From Geobacteraceae bacterium (lineage in GTDB: Bacteria; Desulfobacterota; Desulfuromonadia; Desulfuromonadales; BM103), in the NCBI GenBank assembly GCA_024641085.1, contig JAHEDT010000012.1:1-64000 (forward strand): a stretch of DNA of 64,000 nt, read 5' to 3'. Positions 24,435 through 32,981 of the stretch are shown one piece after another. Made by a program: the position numbers and the translations under genes. The notes below the pieces were generated by a model. The model was not told where the DNA came from, did no database searches, and saw nothing but the letters and a program-made list of their open reading frames with translations. Numbering within the stretch: the stretch's first letter is position 1; each line of letters starts with the position of its first letter.

Positions 24435-25596
24435 TGACTGATGAAATCAGGCTTTCGGGCATCTCAATGCCGCGCTGAGCCGTTACGCAGTCCTTCAAAC
24501 CGTTCCCGGTCGCCAGGACCACGATCGTGGCGTCCCGCTCCAACCGGGGGAAGACTTTCAGGAATCCGGCAAAGGCGGCCGCGCCCGCCGGCTCCGTGAA
24601 GAGGCCGCTGCTCGCCGACAGGCGGGCCTGGGCACGAACGATCTCTTCGTCTGACACCGTGGCCAGTTCACCCTGGAACTGCTGGAGCAGTGCCAGGGCA
24701 TGGTAGCCGTTGCGGGGCACATCGACGCAGATGGAATCGGCCAGGGTAGACGCAGGGGCGGCATCAAACGTCCCGGTTGCCATAGCCCGGCATAGGGCGT
24801 TCGAGCCTTCGGCCTGCACACCGACAATGTGCGGCATGGCACTGATCAGGCCCATTTGCAGCAGGTCGCGAAACCCCTTGTAAACCCCGGCCAGAATACA
24901 GCCATCCCCCACGGACACGAACACCACGTCCGGGGCTCGGCCAAGTTGCTGGTAGAGCTCGAGGGAAACGGTTTTCTTTCCTTCGATGGTCATGGGGTTG
25001 TACGCGGTGTTGCGATTCATCCCCCCCTTAAGGCGCGAGAACTCCAGAGAGATTCCGTAGGCCAGGTCATAGTTACCCCTGACCCGGTAGACGGTCGCAC
25101 CGTACTGCAGCGCCTGCACCAGCTTGGCCAGCGGAGCCGTCTCCGGCAGGAACAGGGTGATTATTTGCCCGGCGGCCGCACCGATCCCGGCCATCGAGGA
25201 GCCGGCATTACCAGTCGACGCGAGGGCAATGTTTTGGATGCCGCATTTTTTCGCAAAGGCCGACACCATGAAGGAGGCCCGGTCTTTGAACGAGGAAGTC
25301 GGGTTGGCACCGTCATCCTTGAGGAACAGCCGGGGGAGCCCGGTCTGCTCGCGCAGGTTGCGCGGTTCCCACAACGGCGTGCCCCCCACGGGTACGGGCG
25401 GGAAATAGGTCCGCTCGACCGGCAGCAGATCGAATGGGTCGAAGGCTCCAGTGATGCTGCCGTGCAGTTCCACCTCAAGCACGCCGCGCAGAGGTTCATC
25501 GTCGGCCTGATGGGCGGCACAAACGGGGCACACCGTCAGCTCCGGCCTGATGCCATAGATCTTGCTGCATTGACTGCAGCGGTAATTGAACGTCAT
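24421..25596 (-). CDS. Threonine-synthase-like PLP enzyme with N-terminal zinc ribbon
   Basis: A fold-type II PLP enzyme of the threonine synthase family. Cysteines C7, C10, C23 and C26 form an N-terminal zinc ribbon; PLP lysine K104 lies in NPTSSFKDR; STGNAGSSMAG and SVGDGCILAG are the substrate and phosphate loops. The ATG at 25596 follows GGGAGG, so the 7-residue longer frame is rejected. It overlaps the next gene by 14 bases. Being in a catabolic operon with a second PLP enzyme, it is more likely a beta/gamma-elimination enzyme of that pathway than the housekeeping threonine synthase. The substrate is unknown. Confidence 0.87.
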   Translation of the reverse strand: MTFNYRCSQCSKIYGIRPELTVCPVCAAHQADDEPLRGVLEVELHGSITGAFDPFDLLPVERTYFPPVPVGGTPLWEPRNLREQTGLPRLFLKDDGANPTSSFKDRASFMVSAFAKKCGIQNIALASTGNAGSSMAGIGAAAGQIITLFLPETAPLAKLVQALQYGATVYRVRGNYDLAYGISLEFSRLKGGMNRNTAYNPMTIEGKKTVSLELYQQLGRAPDVVFVSVGDGCILAGVYKGFRDLLQMGLISAMPHIVGVQAEGSNALCRAMATGTFDAAPASTLADSICVDVPRNGYHALALLQQFQGELATVSDEEIVRAQARLSASSGLFTEPAGAAAFAGFLKVFPRLERDATIVVLATGNGLKDCVTAQRGIEMPESLISSVNDIL

Positions 25597-25660
25597 TATC
25601 TGCCTCCCGGGCGCCATTGCCCAGGCTGGATCCGCGATGCTTCATGCACGAAAGGCGATC

Positions 25661-25692
25661 GGGTCTCCGGGGAGAGAACTCCCCGGAGACCC
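25661..25692 (-). other. Intercistronic hairpin after the TRAP binding-protein gene
   Basis: Perfect 13-bp stem (25661-25673 with 25680-25692) and a 6-base loop, in the 116-base gap after the dctP stop. No T-run follows on the minus strand, so it is better seen as an mRNA stabiliser or processing site that raises the binding-protein level than as a terminator. Confidence 0.65.
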
Positions 25693-25712
25693 GTTAGCGT
25701 GGTGGTCAAGCC

Positions 25713-26738
25713 TTACTGGACGGCCTTGAGGAAATCGTTCATCAGGGTCTCGCCTTCAGGACCGAATTTCTCGGCAATCAGCTTCTTGACGGCCGGCTCG
25801 GCGGCTTTCCGGAAAGCCTCTTTCTCGTCGGCGGTCAGGGCATTCACCTGCATGGTCTTGGACAACTCCACCAGGCCGCGGTCCGAAGCTTCGATGGCCC
25901 GGGCCATGCCACGGCCAGCCACGATTGCAGACTTGGCGGCATAAGTCACCACGTCTTTTTCACTATCAGTCAGGCTGTTCCAGAAATCATTGTTCATGAC
26001 CCAGACGTAGGGCGCAAACACATGGCCACTCAGGGTCAGGTATTTCTGAACTTCCTGGAACTTGGCAAAGGCGATGATCGGGATCGGGTTCATCTGGCCG
26101 TCGGCCACGCCGGTCTGCAGAGCGGTGTAGACTTCCGACCAGGAGATCGCCGCCGGCTGGCCACCCATGGCGGTGATAATCGCCTTGTGGGTATCCAGGC
26201 CCATGGTCCGGATTTTCAGGCCCTTCATGTCCGCCGGAGAGTGAATCGGGCGCTTGGAGTTGGTCAACTGGAAGAAGCCGCCGGAATCGCCGAAGCCGAG
26301 CATGTGGAGGCCGGTTTTCGCCTCGATGTTCAACGCCAGTTCCTTACCGAACGGGCCATCGAACACTTCGTAGGTCTTGCTGATATTCGGGAAGGCGAAG
26401 GGGACATCCAGAACCCCGATCAGGGGATAGATCGACGCAAACCCGCCGGTCGAATGGATACCGGCTTCAACCACTCCGGCCTTGACCTGCTGGACGACTT
26501 CACCGTCCTTGCCCAGTTGACCGCTGGGGAAGGTCTGGACCAGCACCGAGCCATTGGTACCTGATTCCACCAGGCTCTTGAACACGGTCGCCATGGCGCC
26601 GGTAGGATTGTCAAACGGTTCATCCTTGTTGAGGTGATGCAGCTTGATGGTTTTTGCGGCGAGTGAGGTGCCGGCAAACCCGGCGACGACAAACACGGCG
26701 AGCATGAGTGCAACCAACATTTTTTTTGCAGTTTTCAT
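25713..26738 (-). CDS. dctP: TRAP transporter periplasmic solute-binding protein (DctP/TeaA family)
   Basis: Captures an organic acid for a sodium-driven TRAP transporter. The start at 26738 has GGAGAAGG upstream; the 27-residue longer frame is rejected. A signal peptide of about 28 residues ends at TSLAAKT. The family arginine and asparagine positions are in the region MKGLKIRTMGLDTHKA and VADGQMNPI. The mature protein is about 314 residues, typical. It lies in an operon with carbamoyl-group enzymes and amino acid lyases, which suggests a carboxylated ureido or amino compound as ligand, but this is inference from context. Confidence 0.92.
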   Translation of the reverse strand: MKTAKKMLVALMLAVFVVAGFAGTSLAAKTIKLHHLNKDEPFDNPTGAMATVFKSLVESGTNGSVLVQTFPSGQLGKDGEVVQQVKAGVVEAGIHSTGGFASIYPLIGVLDVPFAFPNISKTYEVFDGPFGKELALNIEAKTGLHMLGFGDSGGFFQLTNSKRPIHSPADMKGLKIRTMGLDTHKAIITAMGGQPAAISWSEVYTALQTGVADGQMNPIPIIAFAKFQEVQKYLTLSGHVFAPYVWVMNNDFWNSLTDSEKDVVTYAAKSAIVAGRGMARAIEASDRGLVELSKTMQVNALTADEKEAFRKAAEPAVKKLIAEKFGPEGETLMNDFLKAVQ

Positions 26739-26831
26739 TTCCTTCTCCTCGTGTTGGGGCAACCTTGTTGCCTTTGATAAATAGACCTTCTCGTGCAGCA
26801 TGCGGTCCACGGTGAACAACGATACACAGCC

Positions 26832-28109
26832 CTACATCAGCAGGCGCGGGATGAACAGGGTCAGGTGCTCCCAGAACGCCACGACAAACAGGATGACAAC
26901 CTCGATGGCCAGGAACGGAAGCAAAGACATGCTGATCGATTCAATCCGCTCACCCGATACCGACGACATGACGAACAGACAGGCTCCAACCGGGGGTGTC
27001 ATCAGGGAGATATTCAGGGCCAGGACGATCATGATGCCGGCATGCACCGGGTCCATGCCAATATGTGTGGTCAGCGGCCCCAACACCGGCGCCAGAATGA
27101 TCAGCGCGGCGTTGATGTCCATGAACATACCAACCGCCAGCAGCAACAGCAGGATCAGGCCGATGATCACGTTCGGGTTGCTTGACAGGAACAGAAAAAA
27201 AGCCGCGATCTTCTGGGGGATCTGCATGAAAGTCATCCACCAGCTCAGAATCGAGGCGCTGGCGATGATCAGGAAGACGATCCCGGTAATCCGTGCCGTC
27301 CGGATCAGCATGTCGACGATATCGGCGAAGGTCAGGGCCCGGTAGACGACCACGCTGATAAACAGGGCATAAAAGACGGCGATCGCCGCCGCCTCGGTGG
27401 GCGTCACGATGCCGAACAGAATCCCGCCGAGAATGATCCCCGGCATCAGAATGGCCAGGAAGCTCGACTTGAAGGCCCAGAAAATCCGCAGCAGACTGAA
27501 TCGATTCTCGCTTTTCGGCAGCTTCCAGCGGCGACCGAACAGCGCGATCAGGGCCATGCAGGCGATACAGATCAGCAGCCCGGGGAGAATGCCCGCGGCG
27601 AACAGCCCGGCGATCGACACCCCCATCAACGATCCGTAAATGACCATCAGGTTGGAGGGCGGGATGGTCGGCCCGATGATTGAGCCGGCAACGGTCACAG
27701 CGCAGGAAAATGGCCGGCTGTAGCCTTCCTTGACCATGGCCGGCACCAGGGTGTTGCCGAACGCGGCCGTGTCGGCCACGGCTGCCCCGGTCATGCCGGC
27801 GAAGAGGACCGACGCAATCATGTTGGAGTGGGCCAAGCCGCCGCGCAGGTGCCCGACCAGAGCATCGGCGAACTCCGCCAGTTTCTTGGTGATCCCGGAG
27901 CGGTTCATGATTTCCCCGGCCAGAATGAAAAAGGGCATCGCCATGAAGGTGAACAGGTCGAGCCCCTCGAAAAAGCGCTTGGGAGCCATGATCAGAAAAT
28001 TTTCACCGCCGATCTGGACCAGGCCGACCACGCCGGCAATGCCCAGGGTTACGCCGATGGGCACACCCAGGAAGATAAACAGGAAAAAAATCACGATAAC
28101 CAGGGTCAT
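26832..28109 (-). CDS. dctM: TRAP transporter large permease
   Basis: The 12-helix channel subunit that takes solute from the binding protein with sodium cotransport. The sequence has MTLVIVIFFLFIFLGVPIGV as first helix, the family block MPFFILAGEIMNRSGIT and a GPTIPPSNLMVIYG scoop motif. It is 425 residues, standard for DctM. GAGGAAG lies upstream of the ATG. The gene precedes dctP with a 93-base gap. Confidence 0.94.
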   Translation of the reverse strand: MTLVIVIFFLFIFLGVPIGVTLGIAGVVGLVQIGGENFLIMAPKRFFEGLDLFTFMAMPFFILAGEIMNRSGITKKLAEFADALVGHLRGGLAHSNMIASVLFAGMTGAAVADTAAFGNTLVPAMVKEGYSRPFSCAVTVAGSIIGPTIPPSNLMVIYGSLMGVSIAGLFAAGILPGLLICIACMALIALFGRRWKLPKSENRFSLLRIFWAFKSSFLAILMPGIILGGILFGIVTPTEAAAIAVFYALFISVVVYRALTFADIVDMLIRTARITGIVFLIIASASILSWWMTFMQIPQKIAAFFLFLSSNPNVIIGLILLLLLAVGMFMDINAALIILAPVLGPLTTHIGMDPVHAGIMIVLALNISLMTPPVGACLFVMSSVSGERIESISMSLLPFLAIEVVILFVVAFWEHLTLFIPRLLM

Positions 28110-28150
28110 GGCATCTTCCTCATCCGTTTCCGCCGGGGAGCCGGCCGGTA

Positions 28151-28657
28151 CTACTGGGTATACATCTTGGCCAGGGGCTCCCGGCCGTGCAGCATGGCGG
28201 CGAAAATCTGGAAGGAGGTCAGCGCAGATGCCACCGGCACCGCCGCGAACGGGACCACCATGGTCATGCCGAAAATCGTGGCGTACTGGCTGAGACCGGC
28301 CCGGGTCATGCCGATGCCGTACCAGGCCAGGAACAGGAAGAACAGCAGACCAATCAGATCGATGACCACACCGAGGATCCGCGCCCCTTTCAAGGGCAGA
28401 AAGCGTTTGATAATGTCCAGACCGATGTGCTCACGGTAAAAGGCCCCGCAGGACACGGCCAGCAGCGCCGCCCAGATCATCACGTACCGGGAGAATTCTT
28501 CCGTCCAGGTCATGCCAAGGTGCAGGAAGTAGCGTTCCACCACACCAAACCAGATCACCACGACCATCACTCCGACCAGCAGAGCGCAGACCCGCTCGAT
28601 CACCCAGTTCAAACGGTAGGCGAATCGCTGTATCGGGGACTGTTTTGCCTCTTCCAT
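28151..28657 (-). CDS. dctQ: TRAP transporter small permease
   Basis: Four-helix small membrane subunit that pairs with DctM. WFGVVERYFLHLGMTWTEEF and the RYVMIWAALLAVSCGAFYRE block are characteristic, and 168 residues is the usual length. It is 41 bases ahead of dctM and follows carbamate kinase by 56 bases in the same operon. Confidence 0.92.
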   Translation of the reverse strand: MEEAKQSPIQRFAYRLNWVIERVCALLVGVMVVVIWFGVVERYFLHLGMTWTEEFSRYVMIWAALLAVSCGAFYREHIGLDIIKRFLPLKGARILGVVIDLIGLLFFLFLAWYGIGMTRAGLSQYATIFGMTMVVPFAAVPVASALTSFQIFAAMLHGREPLAKMYTQ

Positions 28658-28713
28658 GCTGAACCCCTTGTCTGTCTTGTGGGCATCAAGAGCCCGGCTT
28701 GCCGGTCGCTGCC

Positions 28714-29673
28714 TCAGGGCACGATATGCGTTCCTGCCCTACCCTGTACCGCGACCACGAGCTGTTCGGCCGAAGTGATGATGGCCCGCGTGCCGCCGCT
28801 GCGCAGAAAATTCATCGCCGCCCTGACTTTCGGACCCATGCTGCCGGTGGCGAAATGCCCTGCGGCCATATGCTGCTCCGCCTGGTCAACCGTGATTAAG
28901 TCCAGTTTCCGCTGCGTCGGCTGGTTAAAATCAAGGTAGACATTATCCACAGCAGTGAGAATGATCAACAGATCGGCGGCCAGTTCGCTGGCCAGCAGTG
29001 CCGAGGAGAGGTCCTTGTCGATGACCGCATTGATCCCGGACAGGTTGCCCTCTGCATCGGTAATCACCGGAATCCCGCCACCGCCAGAGGCGATCACGCA
29101 GATACCGGCATCGATCATGCTGCTTATCACATCGGCTTCGATGACCCGCTTGGGCTTTGGCGAGGGCACAACCCGGCGGTAGCCCTTGCCGTCCTGGAAA
29201 ACCAGCTGCCAATCGGGATGTTTGTCCTTGATCGCTTCGATCTTCTCCTTGGAATAGAAGACGCCGATCGGTTTGGTCGGGTTGGAGAAGGAGGGGTCGT
29301 CCGGATCCACCTCGACCATGGTCACCACTGTGGCCACACTGCGCGAGATCTTCCGTCTGCGCAGGGAATTGTACAGCGACTCCTGAAGCTGATAGCCGAT
29401 GGCCCCCTGGGTATCCGCCACACAGTTCTTCAAAGGGACAAAGTGAAGCTCGCCGGCTTCGAAGGCCAGCTCGGAGCGCCGCAGAATAAAACCAACCTGG
29501 GGGCCGTTGCCGTGCGTCAAAACAACTTCGTAACCGAGTTGGATAAAATCGGCGATCAGTTCAGCGGTCTCCTGGGCGGACCTCAGCTGATCATGGACCT
29601 CCTGGTGCCCTTCATCCTTGATCAGGGCATTTCCGCCGACGGCGACAACGACACGTTTGACAGGCAACGACAT
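28714..29673 (-). CDS. arcC: Carbamate kinase
   Basis: Transfers phosphate from carbamoyl phosphate to ADP, giving ATP, ammonia and CO2. The amino acid kinase fold is clear: VVVAVGGNALI at the N-terminus, THGNGPQVG, VIASGGGGIPV and TGSMGPKVRAA near the C-terminus. I chose the ATG at 29673 (MSLPVK), giving 319 residues as expected; the much longer frame overlaps ygeY and is false. In other bacteria an equivalent gene (yqeA) sits with ygeW and ygeY. Here it supplies the energy-yielding step of the proposed pathway. Confidence 0.94.
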   Translation of the reverse strand: MSLPVKRVVVAVGGNALIKDEGHQEVHDQLRSAQETAELIADFIQLGYEVVLTHGNGPQVGFILRRSELAFEAGELHFVPLKNCVADTQGAIGYQLQESLYNSLRRRKISRSVATVVTMVEVDPDDPSFSNPTKPIGVFYSKEKIEAIKDKHPDWQLVFQDGKGYRRVVPSPKPKRVIEADVISSMIDAGICVIASGGGGIPVITDAEGNLSGINAVIDKDLSSALLASELAADLLIILTAVDNVYLDFNQPTQRKLDLITVDQAEQHMAAGHFATGSMGPKVRAAMNFLRSGGTRAIITSAEQLVVAVQGRAGTHIVP

Positions 29674-29690
29674 GGTGCTTTTCTTCCCGA

Positions 29691-30902
29691 TCAAGAGGCG
29701 TATTGATTGACATAGATGGAGGGGATCGCCGCGTACATGGCGGCGGCCTTGACCAGTTCCTTCTTCCAGGTCACCTCGTTGGGAGCATGCGCCTGGTCCT
29801 CGTGACCGGGGCCGAAACCGATGCACGGGATATTGTAGCGTCCCATGATGGAGACGCCGTTGGTGGAGAAGGTCCACTTGTCGACCACCGGTTCGGACTT
29901 GAACAAACCTTTGTAGGCCTCGACCAGCGTTTTGCAGGCAGCGTGGTCTTCCGGCAGAACCCAGCAGGGGAAATAACACTCGGTCGGGTAGACCAGGCCG
30001 GTATACGATGGTTGCTTATAGTCGTACATGCTGACCTTGGCACCGGCCCTCTTGACCGCAGGCAGATGGCGGATCTCTTCCAGCGCACCCTCCCAGGTCT
30101 CGCCCTGGGTGAGCCGCCGGTCCACAGAAATGGCACAGCCGTCGGCCACCGCGCAGCGGGACGGCGACGTGTAGAAGATTTCCGAAACCGTCAGGGACCC
30201 TTTGCCGAGGAATGGGTCGTCTTTAAGGCGCTGGTGCAACTCCTGCAGTTCGAGCAGGATCGGCGCCATTTTGAAAATCGCATTGTCGCCGCGCTCCGGA
30301 GCCGAGCCGTGGGCACTGACTCCGTCAACATCCACGCGGATTTCCATGCGGCCTCGCTGGCCGCGATAAATGCCCAGCGAGGTGGGTTCGGTCGAGACCA
30401 CGAATTCCGGACGGATCTTGCTCTCCTCGATGATGTATTGCCAGCAGAGGCCGTCACAGTCCTCCTCCTGGACAGTACCGGCCACCAGCAGCGTGTAGTC
30501 TTTCTCCAGGCCCAGGTCCTTGATGATCCTGCCGGCATAGACCATGGCGGCCATACCGCCTTCCTGGTCGCTGGCGCCGCGCCCGAGAATAATCTCATCA
30601 TCTTCGAAACCGGTATAAGGGTCATGCTTCCAGTTGTCGCGATTGCCGATGCCGACGGTATCGATGTGGGCATCCATGGCGATCAGGTGTTTGCCGCTGC
30701 CGATATACCCCAGGATATTCCCCATCGGGTCGATTTCAACCCGATCGAAACCGACCGCCTCCATCTCCTGTTTGATCCGCAGGATGACCTGCTCTTCGCC
30801 ACAGCTCTCACTGGGGATGGCGATCATATCACGCAGGAAGGCGCTGATCCGGGGGCGGTATTTTTCAGCCTGTGCAACAATTTTTTCAAAATCGAGTGAC
30901 AT
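29691..30902 (-). CDS. ygeY: YgeY-family M20-type metallohydrolase
   Basis: Zinc-dependent amidohydrolase/peptidase of the M20 family. Metal ligands H79 and D81 are in [10 protein letters not shown], and [12 protein letters not shown] supplies the bridging aspartate. The catalytic glutamate pair is in [15 protein letters not shown] at 30902 has GGAG upstream; 30914 is an alternative start. YgeY belongs to the same linkage group as ygeW and carbamate kinase in purine-degradation and selenium-metabolism clusters, and its exact reaction is still debated. In this operon it most simply hydrolyses an amide or carbamoyl-amide bond of the imported compound. Confidence 0.91.
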   Translation of the reverse strand: MSLDFEKIVAQAEKYRPRISAFLRDMIAIPSESCGEEQVILRIKQEMEAVGFDRVEIDPMGNILGYIGSGKHLIAMDAHIDTVGIGNRDNWKHDPYTGFEDDEIILGRGASDQEGGMAAMVYAGRIIKDLGLEKDYTLLVAGTVQEEDCDGLCWQYIIEESKIRPEFVVSTEPTSLGIYRGQRGRMEIRVDVDGVSAHGSAPERGDNAIFKMAPILLELQELHQRLKDDPFLGKGSLTVSEIFYTSPSRCAVADGCAISVDRRLTQGETWEGALEEIRHLPAVKRAGAKVSMYDYKQPSYTGLVYPTECYFPCWVLPEDHAACKTLVEAYKGLFKSEPVVDKWTFSTNGVSIMGRYNIPCIGFGPGHEDQAHAPNEVTWKKELVKAAAMYAAIPSIYVNQYAS

Positions 30903-30937
30903 GTGGAACTCCATTCTATCAAGGTTCAGAATACTGT

Positions 30938-31621
30938 CTAACTGTCTGCTGCAAGGCCACTGTGCACGGACTTCAAACGGTTCAAACTCCTTTGCCAGTT
31001 GTGGCGGACCATCGATTGGGTTCTCACGATATCACCCGAGCGAAGAGATTCGAGAATCTGGCTATGTTCGACCACAGAGTCGGTCGCCAGGGATGAGCCT
31101 TCGAAATAGGTGACCTCCACCCTTCGATATCTGATTTTAAGATCCTGCAGAATGCCGATCAGAAAGGGGTTGCCGGTACTTTCGATATAGATATCGTGAA
31201 ATTGTGCATCGGCCCGTGAGGCGCTGATCGGATCGCCTTGTGCGAGGGCTTGGGCCAGTTGATCGTTGGCCGCCTCCATCCGCATGAAATCCGCTTCGGT
31301 CATTTTCGGCGTGGCCTCGGCAATCGCCAGCTCCTCCAGAGTCCAGATGATCGGATAGATCATGACCGGTTCCTCCACCGAGATCCCGGCGATCTTCGTC
31401 CAGCGGTTGGCAGAGGACTCGACCAGGTTCTTGTCTTCCAGCCGCCGCAGGGCTTCGCGCACCGGAGTTCTGCTGACCCCCATTTTTTCCGCCAGCTCCT
31501 TGTCGAGCAGTTTCTCGCCGGGGCGCAGCTCGCCCTCCATGATCCACATGAGCAGGGTGTTATAGACCTCTTCCCTCATGCTGAAGCGGCTGATCGGTTT
31601 AATCTGTTCCGGGATGGGCAT
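30938..31621 (-). CDS. GntR-family regulator (FadR/FCD type)
   Basis: DNA-binding repressor or activator with an N-terminal winged helix (about 10-75; [20 protein letters not shown] is the recognition region) and an all-helical FCD ligand domain (about 85-220) with metal-binding-type histidines ([16 protein letters not shown]). It is first in the operon and lies 35 bases before ygeY, so it probably autoregulates the operon with a pathway compound as effector. Confidence 0.92.
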   Translation of the reverse strand: MPIPEQIKPISRFSMREEVYNTLLMWIMEGELRPGEKLLDKELAEKMGVSRTPVREALRRLEDKNLVESSANRWTKIAGISVEEPVMIYPIIWTLEELAIAEATPKMTEADFMRMEAANDQLAQALAQGDPISASRADAQFHDIYIESTGNPFLIGILQDLKIRYRRVEVTYFEGSSLATDSVVEHSQILESLRSGDIVRTQSMVRHNWQRSLNRLKSVHSGLAADS

Positions 31622-31668
31622 GGAAATCCCTGGGTAACGGGGTGGTGATGCTCTTTGGTGTATTGGAT

Positions 31669-31697
31669 GTAATATATCACTTGGAGGTCAAAATCAA
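31669..31697 (-). promoter_or_regulatory. Candidate promoter of the ygeY-ygeW operon
   Basis: On the minus strand TTGATT (31692-31697), spacer 17, TATTAC (31669-31674), about 50 bases ahead of the GntR start. The AT-rich segment GATGTAATATATCAC overlapping it is a plausible operator for the regulator, though not a clean palindrome. Confidence 0.4.
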
Positions 31698-32004
31698 GGG
31701 GATACATCCTTAAAATATAGATCTTGCGCATTTAAGGGAATTTCGTGAGTCGGGCTTGTGCAGACTTTCAGAAGTCAAGAACCCGGAGAATCATACGGAT
31801 CGTCATCATCGGCCAGACACCTGTTGATATGGCCAATATTTCAGGAGCGGCCGGTTGGCATTGAGAACCCGGCTCAAGAGAGCCCCTTCATACTTCCTCC
31901 CGGCGTTCAATCAAGATATCAGAACTGATTTAATGGTGGCATACATACAAAAGAGGTCCTGGCAATTACCAGGACCTCTTTTTTTAGGGGTGTTACGGTT
32001 CCGA
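31698..32004. other. Gene-free stretch between divergent/convergent units
   Basis: I see no gene. It ends in a bidirectional-looking terminator at 31951-31985. The rest is featureless moderately AT-rich sequence upstream of the GntR operon. Confidence 0.55.
31951..31985. terminator. Terminator of the glyoxalase-like gene (works on either strand)
   Basis: Perfect 12-bp stem (31951-31962 with 31969-31980), loop CAATTA. The + strand has seven T after the stem; the minus strand, where the gene ending at 32005 would use it, has four. Confidence 0.75.
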
Positions 32005-32388
32005 TCAACCAGCTCTCACCACCTCGACCAGATAGCCGTCCGGGTCGGCCAGGAAATAAAACCGCGCCCCCTGCCCCGGCAGGCCTTTGAGCGGCTTTGG
32101 CGCCAGGCCCATCTCCTCGTGTTTTTTATGTGAGCCCTCGAGGTCGACGACTGCGACCGCCAGGTGCGAGTAGCCGTTCCCCAGTACATAAGGTTCGACC
32201 TGATCGTGATTCCAGGTGAGCTCGAGTTCGAAATCACTGCCTGTGGAACGCATATAACTGAGGGTGAATTTATGCTCGGGGTGGTCTTTGCGACGGACCA
32301 CTTCGAAGCCGAGGGCATCCTGGTAGAATTTTTCCGATGTCTCCAGGTTCATGACCCGGATGCAAGAATGAATCATCTTATAAGACAT
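32005..32388 (-). CDS. Glyoxalase I-like VOC protein
   Basis: Vicinal-oxygen-chelate metalloenzyme matching lactoylglutathione lyase, which detoxifies methylglyoxal. All four expected metal ligands are visible: H7, E56, H75 and E122. Length 127 residues is standard for bacterial glyoxalase I. GGAGAAG upstream overlaps the end of the preceding gene, whose stop lies two bases before this ATG, so they are coupled. In an organism that may lack glutathione, another thiol could be the cofactor. Confidence 0.88.
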   Translation of the reverse strand: MSYKMIHSCIRVMNLETSEKFYQDALGFEVVRRKDHPEHKFTLSYMRSTGSDFELELTWNHDQVEPYVLGNGYSHLAVAVVDLEGSHKKHEEMGLAPKPLKGLPGQGARFYFLADPDGYLVEVVRAG

Positions 32389-32390
32389 GG

Positions 32391-32786
32391 TTATTTCTTC
32401 TCCTCCTTTTGCACTTTTTTTCTGCCCAGCTCAAAGGGGTGGGCCTGGCGGCTGACGATGAAATCGGCAAAGATTTTCATCCAGAGAGTCACACCGGCAA
32501 TCGAGCTCCAGGTCCGGTAGGGCGAAAAAATATTGGGCAGGCCGGCGAAGGTCAAGAGCACACCGATAATGGTGACCAGGGCCGTACCGCCAGCGGCCAA
32601 ATTGACGATCCCGGTGGCCGGGGCCCATTTCGCCGGATTGGGCGGAGCCTCGCCGCGCTTCAGTGCGACCTCGGAATAATCGCGCTTGATGAAAATCCGC
32701 CATGCCCGGCGCAGCCAGAAGAAGGCCATGGGAAAAAGTGCGAGGAACAGGATCAGTGAAACGACGATGCTGATGTCAAAAACCAT
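32391..32786 (-). CDS. Uncharacterised membrane protein
   Basis: 131 residues with one N-terminal TM helix (about 5-27), a charged basic stretch (IFIKRDYSEVALKRGEAPP), a second hydrophobic segment (about 60-85) and a lysine-rich C-terminus. I do not recognise a family. It is translated just ahead of the glyoxalase-like protein. A terminator-like hairpin (32801-32829) lies upstream. Confidence 0.7.
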   Translation of the reverse strand: MVFDISIVVSLILFLALFPMAFFWLRRAWRIFIKRDYSEVALKRGEAPPNPAKWAPATGIVNLAAGGTALVTIIGVLLTFAGLPNIFSPYRTWSSIAGVTLWMKIFADFIVSRQAHPFELGRKKVQKEEKK

Positions 32787-32800
32787 TCAAAACTCCCGAT

Positions 32801-32829
32801 GGGCCTGTCGTTACAGGCCCTTTTTTTTT
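32801..32829 (+). terminator. Terminator-like hairpin on the + strand without an obvious gene
   Basis: 8-bp perfect stem (32801-32808 with 32813-32820) and nine T on the + strand. No + strand gene lies within several kb upstream, so it would only end antisense or cryptic transcripts, or it reflects a lost gene. Confidence 0.6.
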
Positions 32830-32909
32830 GCCTTCTCTTGTACCCGAGGATCCCCGAGGAAGCAATGAAATTTTCCTGAAGCAGCGAACTCACGGCTTTG
32901 GGATTGTGT

Positions 32910-32940
32910 AAAAAAACCCCGCCAGGCTGGCTGGCGGGGT
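32910..32940 (-). terminator. Terminator of the symporter operon
   Basis: 10-bp perfect stem (32916-32925 with 32931-32940); on the minus strand it is followed by seven T. It lies 42 bases after the symporter stop. Confidence 0.88.
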
Positions 32941-32981
32941 CGAATGATCAGGCAAAAGCCGGATCAACATTGACACAGAAA

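Noticed and set aside
23034-24437. 467-codon + strand frame opposite the PLP 'subunit beta' gene
   Set aside because: Same length as the true gene but no motifs; the minus-strand frame has the PLP lysine and phosphate loop.
24829-25944. 371-codon + strand frame opposite the threonine-synthase-like and dctP genes
   Set aside because: Spans the end of two real genes and a hairpin on the other strand; no family features.
29703-30899. 398-codon + strand frame opposite ygeY
   Set aside because: Antisense shadow of a conserved metallohydrolase.
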